A stretch of DNA of 64,000 nt from Planctomycetota bacterium (lineage in GTDB: Bacteria > Planctomycetota > Phycisphaerae > WQYP01), in NCBI GenBank assembly GCA_021819825.1, contig JAKAEZ010000009.1, positions 1-64,000 of the forward strand, given 5' to 3'. Below are positions 8,744 through 17,815 of this stretch, piece after piece. The notes below the pieces were generated by a model, which ran no database searches, was not told the DNA's origin, and was given only the letters and a program-made list of their open reading frames with translations. Both the position numbers and the translations under genes were made by a program. Each line of letters opens with the position of its first letter. Position 1 is the first letter of the stretch.

Positions 8744-9507
8744 TATTTTCCCGTGGGAATTGCGCCATCCAAGCCGTGATGCGGGCTGGGCTTGGGCAGC
8801 GTAACATCAATGGGGGTAAAGGTGCCGGCACTTGAAACGGCAATATCCCCCAGCGCCGGAAAATATTGCCATGGATTAGTAATTCGCTTTGCCGGGCCGC
8901 GCCATCGCGTCATCACCTTGCCGAGATTACTCACCTTCTGCCAGCCGGCGTAATAGCGTTCAAAATACCAGACAGCCACGCGAAAAATAATCGACCCCTG
9001 ATGGCCGGAATAAAAATGGTGACTGCGAATCTGTTCTACCACCACCGTGGCATGATCATGATCACCGGCAATCCAAAGCGGACGGTTGTAATTGGTAAAG
9101 CGGGGAATTTTTTCAATGAAATTGACAATTTGTTTCAGATCGCCGGGCGTCATCGGCGGGCCGGGTTCAATCGGGCGGTAATAATTCATATTTACGCCTT
9201 CCCATCTGGCCTTGGCGGTAAAAACAACCAGATCATAGCGGTGACCGGGAACAATGCCCGGAATATGGAATGTTCCGGCGGAATTTATTTTCCCCGGAAA
9301 AACCCAGGCGGTGGGCTTATTGGTGCTTAGGGCCAGGACGTTGGCGCGATTGCGCTCCACGGCCTCAATGCGAACAATGCGTTGGGATGATATCACGCGG
9401 CCAGTCAGTGTGACGCTGGGGTTGGCCATACCGGCGAAAGCATACAGTGGTAAAAACAGAATACACGCACAGGCAATTACTGAGGATTTCGGCATTCGCA
9501 GGGCCAC
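8743..9507 (-). CDS. Secreted protein of unknown function, coupled to the GH28 gene
   Basis: A 254-aa protein with an N-terminal signal peptide (hydrophobic segment about residues 9-26, cleavage near AFA). The first mature region (VTLTGRVIS ... GTFHIPGIVPGHRYDLVVF) reads like a carboxypeptidase-regulatory or transthyretin-type beta-sandwich; the rest is rich in aromatic residues and I do not recognise it. It starts with GTG at 9507 or ATG at 9495; neither has a strong ribosome site. Its TAA overlaps the GH28 start by one base, so the two are made together and it may assist glycan binding. That role is inference only. Confidence 0.65.
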   Translation of the reverse strand: MALRMPKSSVIACACILFLPLYAFAGMANPSVTLTGRVISSQRIVRIEAVERNRANVLALSTNKPTAWVFPGKINSAGTFHIPGIVPGHRYDLVVFTAKARWEGVNMNYYRPIEPGPPMTPGDLKQIVNFIEKIPRFTNYNRPLWIAGDHDHATVVVEQIRSHHFYSGHQGSIIFRVAVWYFERYYAGWQKVSNLGKVMTRWRGPAKRITNPWQYFPALGDIAVSSAGTFTPIDVTLPKPSPHHGLDGAIPTGK

Positions 9508-9541
9508 GGTTCACCCAAATTTTCCTACGCGGTATCAGATT

Positions 9542-10888
9542 TCAGGGAGCGCGGCGTGTTCGCTCAATCCAGCCGGTATCCACACGGGACTCCCGGAAAT
9601 CCCGGGAATTCATAATGAATCGGTGCAGCGGGATGGTCGTTTTAACGGGTCCGGCACGGAATTCATCCAGTGCCCGGCGCATGGTGGCGATGGCCTGATC
9701 ACGTGTGGGCCGATGCACGATCAATTTGCCGATCATGCTGTCATAGATAGGTCCGATGCGATACCCCTGATACGCGTGGGTATCCAGGCGCACCCCCGGT
9801 CCGCCCGGCGGGGCGAATTCCTCCAGCAACCCCGGAGACGGCGCGAAGTTGCGATCCGGGTCTTCGGCGTTAATCCGGCATTCAATGGAAGCACCATTGA
9901 TGCGAATATCTTTTTGGGAAATATCGAGCTTTTCTCCCGCCGCAATGCGCAACTGCCATTGAATAAGATCCTGCCCGGTAATGGACTCCGTTACCGGGTG
10001 CTCCACCTGAATGCGGGTGTTGACTTCCAGAAAATAAAACTTTTTCTGCTTGTCCATGACAAATTCAACCGTTGCGGCGGAGTAATAGCCGGCGGCTTTG
10101 GCCAGACGTACGGCACTTTCGCAAAGTTCCTGACGGGTCGCTTCATCAATGACCGGACAGGGCGATTCTTCCACCAGCTTCTGATGCCGTCGCTGAATGG
10201 AGCAATCGCGCTCAAAGAGGTGCACGACATGGCCATGTTTATCACCGAGAATCTGCACTTCCACGTGGCGCGGTTCTTCATGGTATTTTTCAATAAAGAC
10301 CGTGGCATCCTTAAATGCGGCTTCAGCTTCCGCGCGGGCCGCATTGAGCGAGCTTTTCAGGGTAATTTCATTGTGCGCCACGCGCATTCCGCGGCCCCCG
10401 CCGCCGGCTGAGGCTTTTATGATGACCGGGTAGCCGATTTTCTTGGCCACGTCCACCGCCTCTTTTTCCGTTTGAATCGGGCCGTCGCTGCCAGGGGTTA
10501 GGGGAACTTTGCACTGTTTGGCTAATTCTTTCGACGCTAATTTGGAACCCAGCATTTTCATGGATTCAACAGACGGGCCGATGAATTCAATTTTGCAACT
10601 GCGGCAAACATCCGCGAAGTGGGCATTTTCCGATAAAAAGCCAAAGCCCGGGTGAATGGCTTGGACATCGGCAACTTCCGCGGCGGAAATAATGCGGGGA
10701 ATATTGAGATAACTTTCGGATGCCGCCGCCGGCCCAATACATATTGCCTGGTCCGCAAGTTTCAGATAGGCGGCATCGCGATCGGCTTCGGAGTAAACCG
10801 CTACGACCTCAACACCTAATTCCCGGCAGGCCCGGATAATGCGCAAAGCAATTTCGCCGCGATTGGCAACAAGAATTCTGGAAAACAT
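9542..10888 (-). CDS. accC: Acetyl-CoA carboxylase, biotin carboxylase subunit
   Basis: The ATP-grasp subunit that carboxylates biotin on AccB, the first step of fatty acid synthesis. The 448-aa length is normal. Visible motifs are the N-terminal [11 protein letters not shown], the ATP-binding loop [13 protein letters not shown], and the catalytic [16 protein letters not shown]. The ATG at 10888 follows GAGGAAG. It lies 30 bp after accB in the order peptidase-accB-accC, the arrangement known from Bacillus (there with efp as well). The downstream secreted-protein gene starts 35 bp later and may share the transcript. Confidence 0.97.
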   Translation of the reverse strand: MFSRILVANRGEIALRIIRACRELGVEVVAVYSEADRDAAYLKLADQAICIGPAAASESYLNIPRIISAAEVADVQAIHPGFGFLSENAHFADVCRSCKIEFIGPSVESMKMLGSKLASKELAKQCKVPLTPGSDGPIQTEKEAVDVAKKIGYPVIIKASAGGGGRGMRVAHNEITLKSSLNAARAEAEAAFKDATVFIEKYHEEPRHVEVQILGDKHGHVVHLFERDCSIQRRHQKLVEESPCPVIDEATRQELCESAVRLAKAAGYYSAATVEFVMDKQKKFYFLEVNTRIQVEHPVTESITGQDLIQWQLRIAAGEKLDISQKDIRINGASIECRINAEDPDRNFAPSPGLLEEFAPPGGPGVRLDTHAYQGYRIGPIYDSMIGKLIVHRPTRDQAIATMRRALDEFRAGPVKTTIPLHRFIMNSRDFRESRVDTGWIERTRRAP

Positions 10889-10918
10889 ATCTTCCTCTAC
10901 GACGCCGAGCCAGAAATT

Positions 10919-11398
10919 TTACCGGCTTTTTACCATGAACAGCGGTTGGTTGAATTCCACTACCTGACCATTCTGCACCAGCATTTTAGTTACCACGCCG
11001 CTGACTTCGGAGCGGATTTCGTTAAATACTTTCATGGCTTCAATGATGCAGACAACGGTTTCTTTACCCACGGTTGAACCGATTTTAACAAACGGTTCCG
11101 AGTCCGGGTTGGCAGCGGTATAAAAAGTCCCCACCATGGGGGATTTAATGGCGACAAGGCCTTCGTCCACCGCCGGCTCTACAGCCGGGGCGGCATTGGC
11201 CGATTGGGGTGCCATCATCGGCTGCTGGGCCATCATCGTCGCGCCGGCCATGGGCATGCCGACGGGAGCAAAATCGCGTTTAAGACGGATTTTAGCTTTG
11301 TCTTCCACCAGCTCTATTTCCGTCAGGCCGTGATCAGACATGAGTTTAATAAGGTCTTTGACACGCTTATTGTCGGTAAACGTTTCCTTGGTCGCCAT
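10919..11398 (-). CDS. accB: Biotin carboxyl carrier protein of acetyl-CoA carboxylase
   Basis: Carries biotin between the carboxylase and carboxyltransferase centres. The 159-aa protein has an N-terminal helical domain, an Ala/Pro/Met-rich flexible linker (about residues 50-85) and a C-terminal biotinyl domain with the EAMKV motif, whose Lys is biotinylated. The ATG at 11398 (MATKETF) has GGAGAA upstream and fits family starts; the longer frame to 11431 does not. It is 30 bp before accC and 43 bp after the peptidase gene, in one operon. Confidence 0.95.
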   Translation of the reverse strand: MATKETFTDNKRVKDLIKLMSDHGLTEIELVEDKAKIRLKRDFAPVGMPMAGATMMAQQPMMAPQSANAAPAVEPAVDEGLVAIKSPMVGTFYTAANPDSEPFVKIGSTVGKETVVCIIEAMKVFNEIRSEVSGVVTKMLVQNGQVVEFNQPLFMVKSR

Positions 11399-11441
11399 AA
11401 TAAATGATTCTCCGAAAGCCACCCGCCGCACAACACGTGGG

Positions 11442-12554
11442 TTATAGCCAAGCTGAATTCAAGGTTTTAGGAAGGCTGCTTAACACGCGGCAGCCTGATT
11501 GGGTTACCAGTATATCGTCCTCAATGCGCACACCGCCAACACCGGGAAGATAAATTCCCGGCTCAACGGTGACAATCATACCCGGTTTCAGGATAACATC
11601 ACCACGTTGGGAAAGCGAGACCTGCTCATGAATATCCCGCCCCACCCCGTGGCCCAGGCTGTGGCCGAAGCATTTGCCGTAACCCGCTTTGGTAATAATA
11701 TCATGAGCGATTTTATCAATTTTCTTGCCGGCGACATCGGGTTTAATGGCGGCGATCGCGGCCTGCTGAGCCTCGAGAACAACCTGATAAATTTCCCGGA
11801 TTTTCCGAGGGGGATCGCCCATGAAAATCATGCGAGTGAGGTCTGAGCGGTAGCCGTTGTATAAGGCACCCCAGTCCACCAGCAATGCCGAGTTGTTCTG
11901 CATTTTTACCGCGCCGGGGCGGTAATGGGGAAGACTTCCGTTGGCTGCGGCGGCGACGATAGGATCAAAACTGGCGTTGGAGGCCCCGCGGCGGCGCATT
12001 TCATAAACCAGCAGTCCGGCAATTTCATTTTCCGTCTGCCCCGCCTTCAGATGCGCTTTCAGGGCTTCAAAACTGTGTTCGGCAATGGTAACGGCCTGTT
12101 CGATCAGGGCGATTTCATGGCTATCTTTAATGTTGCGCAATTTAACCAGTATTTCCAGCACCGCCTTAAGGCGAATACCCGCGGGTACGGTGAATTCCTT
12201 AATGGCCGCCTGTTGCCGCAGCGACACGCTTTCTTCCTGAACCGCCAGTGTGCGAATTTTACACTTTTTGCAGATTTTAATTAGTTCTTCCGACAGCCGC
12301 TTTTTTCGCATTACCGCGTGAACCCAAGGGCACTCCCGGGCGATCTGTTCGGCATAACGGAAATCACTGATCAGCCAGACCTGATCCGGTGTGAGTAACG
12401 CCCAAGAATCATCCCCTTCAAAACCGGTCAGCCAGCTTACATCGGGAAAATACGTTACAAGCAGCGCATCGCCCTTGAGCTTTTTCAGTTCTGCACGGGC
12501 CGCCTGCCAGCGTTGCAAAATATAATCTGGAGGTTGCGAACCAGCTTCAGACAT
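11442..12554 (-). CDS. M24-family Xaa-Pro aminopeptidase
   Basis: A 370-aa cytosolic metallopeptidase that removes N-terminal residues preceding proline. The N-terminal creatinase-like domain (residues 15-140) is followed by a pita-bread domain. Its five metal ligands can be placed in VDWGA (Asp), SDLTRM (Asp), GHSLGHGVG (His), TVEPGIY (Glu) and RIEDDI (Glu). First gene of the peptidase-accB-accC operon. It could be called PepP or PepQ-like; prolidase activity cannot be excluded. Confidence 0.9.
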   Translation of the reverse strand: MSEAGSQPPDYILQRWQAARAELKKLKGDALLVTYFPDVSWLTGFEGDDSWALLTPDQVWLISDFRYAEQIARECPWVHAVMRKKRLSEELIKICKKCKIRTLAVQEESVSLRQQAAIKEFTVPAGIRLKAVLEILVKLRNIKDSHEIALIEQAVTIAEHSFEALKAHLKAGQTENEIAGLLVYEMRRRGASNASFDPIVAAAANGSLPHYRPGAVKMQNNSALLVDWGALYNGYRSDLTRMIFMGDPPRKIREIYQVVLEAQQAAIAAIKPDVAGKKIDKIAHDIITKAGYGKCFGHSLGHGVGRDIHEQVSLSQRGDVILKPGMIVTVEPGIYLPGVGGVRIEDDILVTQSGCRVLSSLPKTLNSAWL

Positions 12555-12907
12555 TTAGTCTACTCCATAAGCAAAGTGTGGAGTATAACCGCAGATTGGA
12601 ATTGGCACATCCCGCCGCAAATTGGGCTGCGGCCCGATTGGAGCAGGTGTAAGGAGATCAGGTGAGCAGGAGAGCGAATCGGGTGTCGCGACGGGTGAAT
12701 AAGCTTGGGGGCAGTAGCTTCTATTTCCGCGGCCAACTCAATGCTAACGCATTGCGCAAATGATACTTGTCGCGGTTGCATGGGGAATGTCGAGAAGGGA
12801 AATTCTGCGCAAGGTCGATGATGGCGGAATTTGAGGCGCGTCGGGTCATCCAGTTTTATTTTGGGGTTTAACGCGACACTGCCGTGCGGAGTTCATTACA
12901 CGGCTGT
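12555..12907. other. Intergenic upstream of the peptidase operon, nothing recognised
   Basis: About 350 bp between the peptidase gene and the left target repeat of the insertion sequence. No gene with family resemblance, RNA gene or clear terminator seen. It should hold the promoter of the peptidase-accBC operon, but I could not fix one. Confidence 0.4.
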
Positions 12908-12924
12908 GCATTGGGTGGTATTGG
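12908..12924. repeat. Left 17-bp target-site duplication
   Basis: GCATTGGGTGGTATTGG, identical to 14378-14394, directly abutting the left end (TGTT) of the insertion sequence. Confidence 0.93.
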
Positions 12925-14377
12925 TGTTTTCAAGAAGTAGAAATGTCACCCTGTTAGCCGAAATAGAAGTGTCACCCTGACATCGATACTCCAGTGGCGT
13001 GGCGGCCCGGCGTAGGCGCAGGGAGGGGCGCAGCCCCGACCGGAGCCGGAGCCGGGCCGCCACGCCGGCCACCCCTGGCTGCACGGCCCACCCCATCTCT
13101 CCTCCACTTATGGTCCGCACCAGGCTTCCATGCTCGGCGATTGATCACCAACGGCTTTTCCCGAACCGCTTCCGGACGGCCAGAGAGCTTCCGATAGTCC
13201 AGGTTCTGGCCTTGGTAACTCACCAGCAACCCTCCGCTCACCAGTTGCTTCACGACTACCTTCTTACCAGCCAACGCTAAATCCGCATGCTTGGCCGGTA
13301 TTTGTAGCCATTGGTTTTGCCATCGAACACACCAATCCCGTCCTACTACCCGCCGCTCTTGGACACACAATACTTCTTCCAACTTCAGATCCGGCGGCAA
13401 CACCCGGTGAAGGTCTGTATCACGCTGCGGCTTTACAGCATACCGTTGGTTTAAATCCTCCAGAAAGAACTTCTCTAATAAAGCGTTCCCCTGAGCCATA
13501 TCCGATATGTTCCGTAGCCGCATCTCCTTGACCAAACGATCCTGAAACACCGCATGCCGACGCTCTACTCGCCCCTTGGCCTGTGGACTTCGGGCACAGA
13601 TCAACTCCGACTTCAACTCCTTCATGGCACGACCAAACTGTGTAGGCTCATCAGGATGATCCTCGTCTCGATAGATGCTATGGCGATCCACATACACGCT
13701 CCGGGGAACGCCGTGCTTCTTGACCCACCGCCCAAATACGTCAAACGCTGCCCATGTTGTCTCCGCTGAGTAAAATCGTGCGTAGGTCTGATTGCTGGCA
13801 TCGTCGATCAATACCATCAACACACACCAACCCGAACGTCCCTCAAACCAATCGTGATGAGACCCATCCATCTGAATCATGCTCCCAAAGCTGGCACGCC
13901 GAGCACGCCGCAACCGATGCTTACCGCGCCGCCGACGCGGTTGCCATAAGTGCCGCTCCTTTAACAACGCCACCAACGTGTCCGGACTGATCACCATCCC
14001 GTCTTTCGCAAGCTTCTCGCACGCCAGTGTCGCACCAAAATCGGCGTACCGCTCCTGATGCCGCTTTACGATCCGCTCACCAATGCCTTCTTCCAGCCGC
14101 CGATTGCTCGCTCTACCGCGTGACCGGTGCGTCAATCCCGCCGCGCCTTCCATACGATACCGCTTCCATAGGCGACGGGCCTGCCGCAGCGATAGGCACA
14201 TCAGCACCGCCGCAGAAACCACCGTCACCTCGTTCCGTTCGACCCGATGCATCGCATCCAGACGAACCCGTTCGTTAGCCGACATAAGTAAGTTTTCCAT
14301 TCTGTCTGGTATACCCCAGACTCGAAGGTGACACTTCTATTTCGGCTAAGGGGTGACAATTCTACTTCGGTACAACA
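12925..14377. mobile_element. Complete insertion sequence, ISNCY/IS1202-like, 1453 bp
   Basis: Bounded by TGTT...AACA and by perfect 17-bp direct repeats. Each end has two nested transposase-binding words: an outer GAAGTAGAAnTGTCACC and an inner copy, the inner ones forming a perfect 23-bp inverted repeat (12954-12976 and 14327-14349). One transposase gene fills the element and its stop codon falls inside the left inner repeat. A long target duplication and TGT ends are features reported for the IS1202-type group; the sub-group is from memory. The intact repeats suggest a recent insertion. It landed upstream of the symporter gene at 14478. Confidence 0.93.
12972..14300 (-). CDS. DDE transposase of the ISNCY/IS1202-like element
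   Basis: A 442-aa transposase. N-terminal helix-turn-helix (RVERNEVTVVSAA ... LSLRQARRLWKRYR), a basic linker, then an rve-type DDE core: MIQMDGSHHDW (first Asp), VYVDRHSIY (second Asp) and SPQAKGRVERRH (Glu). After ADHKWRRD the last 45 residues are Gly/Ala/Pro/Arg-rich low complexity, encoded by G+C-rich DNA next to the left repeat. That tail may be non-essential. The start is ATG 14300 or ATG 14285. No frameshift seen, so the enzyme is probably functional. Confidence 0.9.
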   Translation of the reverse strand: MENLLMSANERVRLDAMHRVERNEVTVVSAAVLMCLSLRQARRLWKRYRMEGAAGLTHRSRGRASNRRLEEGIGERIVKRHQERYADFGATLACEKLAKDGMVISPDTLVALLKERHLWQPRRRRGKHRLRRARRASFGSMIQMDGSHHDWFEGRSGWCVLMVLIDDASNQTYARFYSAETTWAAFDVFGRWVKKHGVPRSVYVDRHSIYRDEDHPDEPTQFGRAMKELKSELICARSPQAKGRVERRHAVFQDRLVKEMRLRNISDMAQGNALLEKFFLEDLNQRYAVKPQRDTDLHRVLPPDLKLEEVLCVQERRVVGRDWCVRWQNQWLQIPAKHADLALAGKKVVVKQLVSGGLLVSYQGQNLDYRKLSGRPEAVREKPLVINRRAWKPGADHKWRRDGVGRAARGGRRGGPAPAPVGAAPLPAPTPGRHATGVSMSG

Positions 14378-14394
14378 GCATTGGGTGGTATTGG
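14378..14394. repeat. Right 17-bp target-site duplication
   Basis: Identical to 12908-12924. The duplicated word ends with TTGG, which could serve as part of a -35 box in front of TATGAT (14412-14417) for the symporter gene; that promoter is weak evidence. Confidence 0.93.
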
Positions 14395-14477
14395 GCCGAC
14401 AAGGATGGAGTTATGATATAAAATGCGGCCACCGTCGGCGTCGATGGAATCGGGGATGGTAATTTTCTGGGAGAATT

Positions 14478-16463
14478 ATGGCGACACTCGGCCCTGTTGA
14501 TATGCTGGTAATCGGTGGCTATTTCGCACTGGTTGCGATAACCGGGTTGCTGATGAGCCGCCGGGCGGCGCAGGGGATGGAGAGTTATTTTCTTGCGGGG
14601 CGATCATTGTCATGGGTGCTTTTGGGTATATCCGGCATGGCACTATGGTTTGATCTGACCGGCACGATGCTGATCACATCATTTTTGTACTTGCTGGGAC
14701 CGCGTGGCTTATTTATTGAATTTCGCGGCGGTGCCGTGCTGGTTCTGGCGTTTATGCTGGCGTTTACCGGCAAGTGGCATCGCCGATCGCAATGCCTGAC
14801 GGCTGCCCAATGGTACACCTTCCGTTTCGGCGAGGGGCGAGCGGCGGAACTGGTGCGATTTTTGACCGCCGTGATGGGCATTGTTCTGGCGATTGGAATG
14901 CTGGCTTATCTGGTGCGCGGGGCCAGTCTTTTTCTAGGCATGTTTTCGCCTTTTCCACCGCTGCTGACTACCGCGGTGGTTATTGGCGTGGCAACGCTTT
15001 ATACGATGTTCGCCGGATATTACGGTGTCGTGGTAACCAACATGATTCACGGCGTGGTACTGATTGTGGCGTGTATTACGGTGGCGGTAATCGCATGGCA
15101 CAGCTTTGCCACGGTTGCAACGCTTTCACACATAGCGCATGGAGTAACGGGCAATGCGCATTGGACCAATTGCGTGCCCTCGTGGCAAGTCCATACGCCG
15201 CCGGGATATGGACCGTATCATTATCTGATCTTTATTGTATCTTTTTATCTGTTACGCAATATCATCGGCGGGCTGGGCAGCGGGGCCGAACAGCGTTACT
15301 TTGCCGCCCGCAGTGACCGCGATTGCGGCTTGTTATCTTTGCTGCAGGCCCTCACGCTGATGTTTCGCTGGCCGATGATGATCGGGTACGCCGTTTTAGG
15401 AATTCTGCTGGTGCATCACCTGTATCCGCAGACGGCTTTAGTGCACAATGCTTCCATGCTGATTCATCATTATTATCCACAAACTAACCCGGCGTTCTGG
15501 CAGGATCTGCTGGGGCGGATCGGGCATGATCCGCAACGCTATCCGGTGGCGCTGATTGCCGGGTTACAGCATATTCTGGGAAATCATTGGCAGGCCCGCT
15601 TGCCGCTGGTTGGCTATACCGGCACGGTTGACCCGGAATTAATTCTACCGGCGGTGCTCAAGTCCATTATGACTCCCGGAATTCGGGATTTGCTGCTTAT
15701 CGCCATGCTGGCAACCATGATGACATCCCTGACGGGACAGGTAAATACCGCCACCGCATTGCTGGTCAATGATATCTATAAGAATTTTCTGCGACGCAAC
15801 GCGAAAAGTCGAGAGTTGATTTTAACATCGTACGCCGGAACGCTGATCATTGTTGGAATTGGATTTCTTATGGGGGTTGAGGCCGAAAGTATTAACAATC
15901 TGTGGGGCTGGATTATCATGGGACTTACGGCTGGGACCCTGGGGCCGATGGTGCTTCGGCTTTACTGGTGGCGCTGTAATGCATGGGGCGTGGCGGCGGG
16001 TACATTCGCGGGCGGAGCGGCTGCAATAGCACAGCGATTGACCGCCCCCAATCTGCTGGAATGGAAACAATTTATCATCATGACGAGCATATCTTTCCTT
16101 GCGACCATTGTAGTAGCACTGCTGACGGCTCCCACACCAACCGCGGTAACGGAACACTTTTACCGTATCACCCGGCCATTTGGATGGTGGGGTCCGGTGC
16201 GGCGAATATTTTCCATCGAAGAACAGAAAACTCTGGCAGCCGAGCACCGCAATGATATTCTCACGGTGCCATTTGCGTTATTGTGGCAGGTCACTTTGTT
16301 TCTGCTGCCGATGCAGTTGGTGATGAAGGACTACCGCTCATTCTGGCTCACGCTGCCGCTGTTTATCGTGGGCGTTGCGGGCATGTATATATTCTGGTGG
16401 CGGAAACTACCGGGGGGCGGTATGGACACCGCCGCAATTGCAGCCAAGGCCTTGTCCGGATAA
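14478..16463 (+). CDS. Sodium:solute symporter family protein (SSS)
   Basis: A 661-aa integral membrane protein with about 13-15 hydrophobic segments, starting with the usual DMLVIGGYFALVAITG first helix and AGRSLSWVLLGISGMALWF second helix. Such proteins couple sodium entry to uptake of sugars, amino acids or carboxylates; the solute cannot be read from sequence. A periplasmic or cytosolic insert lies between residues 290 and 390, longer than in SglT-type members. It stands alone; the insertion sequence ends 100 bp upstream and may have altered its promoter. The downstream AlbA/ParA pair begins 176 bp later. Confidence 0.9.
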   Translation: MATLGPVDMLVIGGYFALVAITGLLMSRRAAQGMESYFLAGRSLSWVLLGISGMALWFDLTGTMLITSFLYLLGPRGLFIEFRGGAVLVLAFMLAFTGKWHRRSQCLTAAQWYTFRFGEGRAAELVRFLTAVMGIVLAIGMLAYLVRGASLFLGMFSPFPPLLTTAVVIGVATLYTMFAGYYGVVVTNMIHGVVLIVACITVAVIAWHSFATVATLSHIAHGVTGNAHWTNCVPSWQVHTPPGYGPYHYLIFIVSFYLLRNIIGGLGSGAEQRYFAARSDRDCGLLSLLQALTLMFRWPMMIGYAVLGILLVHHLYPQTALVHNASMLIHHYYPQTNPAFWQDLLGRIGHDPQRYPVALIAGLQHILGNHWQARLPLVGYTGTVDPELILPAVLKSIMTPGIRDLLLIAMLATMMTSLTGQVNTATALLVNDIYKNFLRRNAKSRELILTSYAGTLIIVGIGFLMGVEAESINNLWGWIIMGLTAGTLGPMVLRLYWWRCNAWGVAAGTFAGGAAAIAQRLTAPNLLEWKQFIIMTSISFLATIVVALLTAPTPTAVTEHFYRITRPFGWWGPVRRIFSIEEQKTLAAEHRNDILTVPFALLWQVTLFLLPMQLVMKDYRSFWLTLPLFIVGVAGMYIFWWRKLPGGGMDTAAIAAKALSG

Positions 16464-16589
16464 CGCTGGACATGACGGAGAGAAAACATCGGCTGCAGTT
16501 GAGGAGTTGGGAGTTAGTTACGGATGCCCAATAGGTAGGGGCGGAGACAAGGATTATGAAATCGCTTTTTAGTGAAATCAATCTCCGGC

Positions 16590-16618
16590 TTGACTGCCTA
16601 TCATCGGCAGGCCAAGAT
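16590..16618 (+). promoter_or_regulatory. Possible promoter with embedded operator-like dyad
   Basis: TTGACT (16590-16595) as -35 and a weak CAAGAT (16613-16618) as -10. Between them sits a perfect dyad CTGCC-N7-GGCAG (16594-16610), the position expected for a repressor site controlling the AlbA_2/ParA pair. Confidence 0.3.
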
Positions 16619-16639
16619 GGTAAATGAGGTGTGGACGTG

Positions 16640-17815
16640 ATGGAAATTGACCAACTGTTAGCTGACCTAGAATCTTTCCGAGTGGAGCGCACTGAATCAC
16701 TCACGGATTCCGACAAATTTTGCAAGGCGATTTGCGCCTTTTCAAACGACATGCCCGGCTCGGGTTTGCCGGGATATTTATTTGTCGGAGTGAATAAGAA
16801 AGGTGAGCCAATTCAAGCACCTATCAGCGAGCAACTGCTGGAAACTCTAGCCAGCCACAGAAACAACGGCCAGATATTGCCGATACCAAACCTGCATGTT
16901 TTCAAGTATCTGCATCAGGGTACCCCGATTGCCGTAGTGCGGGTCATGCCGTCCGACATGCCACCGGTGCGATACAAGCAAGTGGCGTACATTCGAACCG
17001 GACCCTCCTCCAGTATTGCGACCGCTGAGCAGGAGCGGAGGCTGGAGGAGAGGCGTGTAGACCGTGCCCGGACCTGGGATTCTCTGGCCTGTCGGGGCGC
17101 GTCGCTGGATGATCTTGCCCTAGATTTATTTACGTTGAATTATCTCCCCAGAGCCGTATCACATGCGGTTCTGGAGGAAAATGGACGTTCTATTGAAGAG
17201 CAACTCGGATCGCTGCGATTCTACAGTCGGCAATTTTCGGCTCCAACTAATGCCGCCGTTCTACTGTTCGGCAAAAATCCGCTGCAGTTTGCGCCCGGTG
17301 CCTACGTGCAATACGTTCGGTACGACGGTTTGACGCAGGCAGATGAGCCGCTGCGGGAGCAGCGATTTTCGGGAGATTTTCTCACGGCCATGCGGGATCT
17401 GGATCGGCTGGCAAAGGAAGTTGCAAATTACAGGCCGGTGCGCCGCGCTGATCTGTCAGAGGACATGATTGCTGATTATCCTGAAATTACCCTGCATGAA
17501 CTATTTATGAATGCGATTATTCATCGCAACTATGACGGGTCCACCACGCCGGTTTCGATCAATCATTATTCGGATCGCATTGAGATACAGAATCCGGGGT
17601 CTTTGTACGGCGACCTGACTCAGGAGCAATTTCCAAACGGCACGTCTTATCGCAATCCGATACTGGCGGAAGCGGCAAAAACGCTGGGCTTCGCGAACCA
17701 GTTTGGCCGCGGTATCGCGCTGGCAGAATCATGGCTGAGGAAAAACAATAGTCCGAGGTTGGATTATTTCGTCGGGGGAAATCACCTGCTAATGACTGTG
17801 AGGAAGCATCCGTGA
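16640..17815 (+). CDS. AlbA_2 (Schlafen-type) plus HATPase_c_4 protein (COG2865)
   Basis: A 391-aa protein. Residues about 5-115 match an AlbA_2/Schlafen nucleic-acid-binding region (KFCKAICAFSND, GYLFVGVNKKGEP, YIRTGPSSS). Residues about 265-390 match the ATP-binding HATPase_c_4 fold (ELFMNAIIHRNYDG, DRIEIQNPGSLYG, NQFGRGI). Such proteins are usually annotated as putative regulators; biochemical roles are largely unknown. The ATG at 16640 follows GAGGTG at good spacing; a GTG at 16631 is also in frame. Its stop overlaps the GTG start of the ParA-type gene (GTGA), so the two are translationally coupled and probably work together. Confidence 0.82.
   Translation: MEIDQLLADLESFRVERTESLTDSDKFCKAICAFSNDMPGSGLPGYLFVGVNKKGEPIQAPISEQLLETLASHRNNGQILPIPNLHVFKYLHQGTPIAVVRVMPSDMPPVRYKQVAYIRTGPSSSIATAEQERRLEERRVDRARTWDSLACRGASLDDLALDLFTLNYLPRAVSHAVLEENGRSIEEQLGSLRFYSRQFSAPTNAAVLLFGKNPLQFAPGAYVQYVRYDGLTQADEPLREQRFSGDFLTAMRDLDRLAKEVANYRPVRRADLSEDMIADYPEITLHELFMNAIIHRNYDGSTTPVSINHYSDRIEIQNPGSLYGDLTQEQFPNGTSYRNPILAEAAKTLGFANQFGRGIALAESWLRKNNSPRLDYFVGGNHLLMTVRKHP

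Noticed and set aside
9254-10411. 385-codon plus-strand frame
   Set aside because: Lies antisense to accC, whose motifs and ribosome site are clear; the translated sequence has no family resemblance.
12896-13120. 74-codon minus-strand frame at the IS left end
   Set aside because: Overlaps the IS terminal repeat and the transposase gene in another frame.
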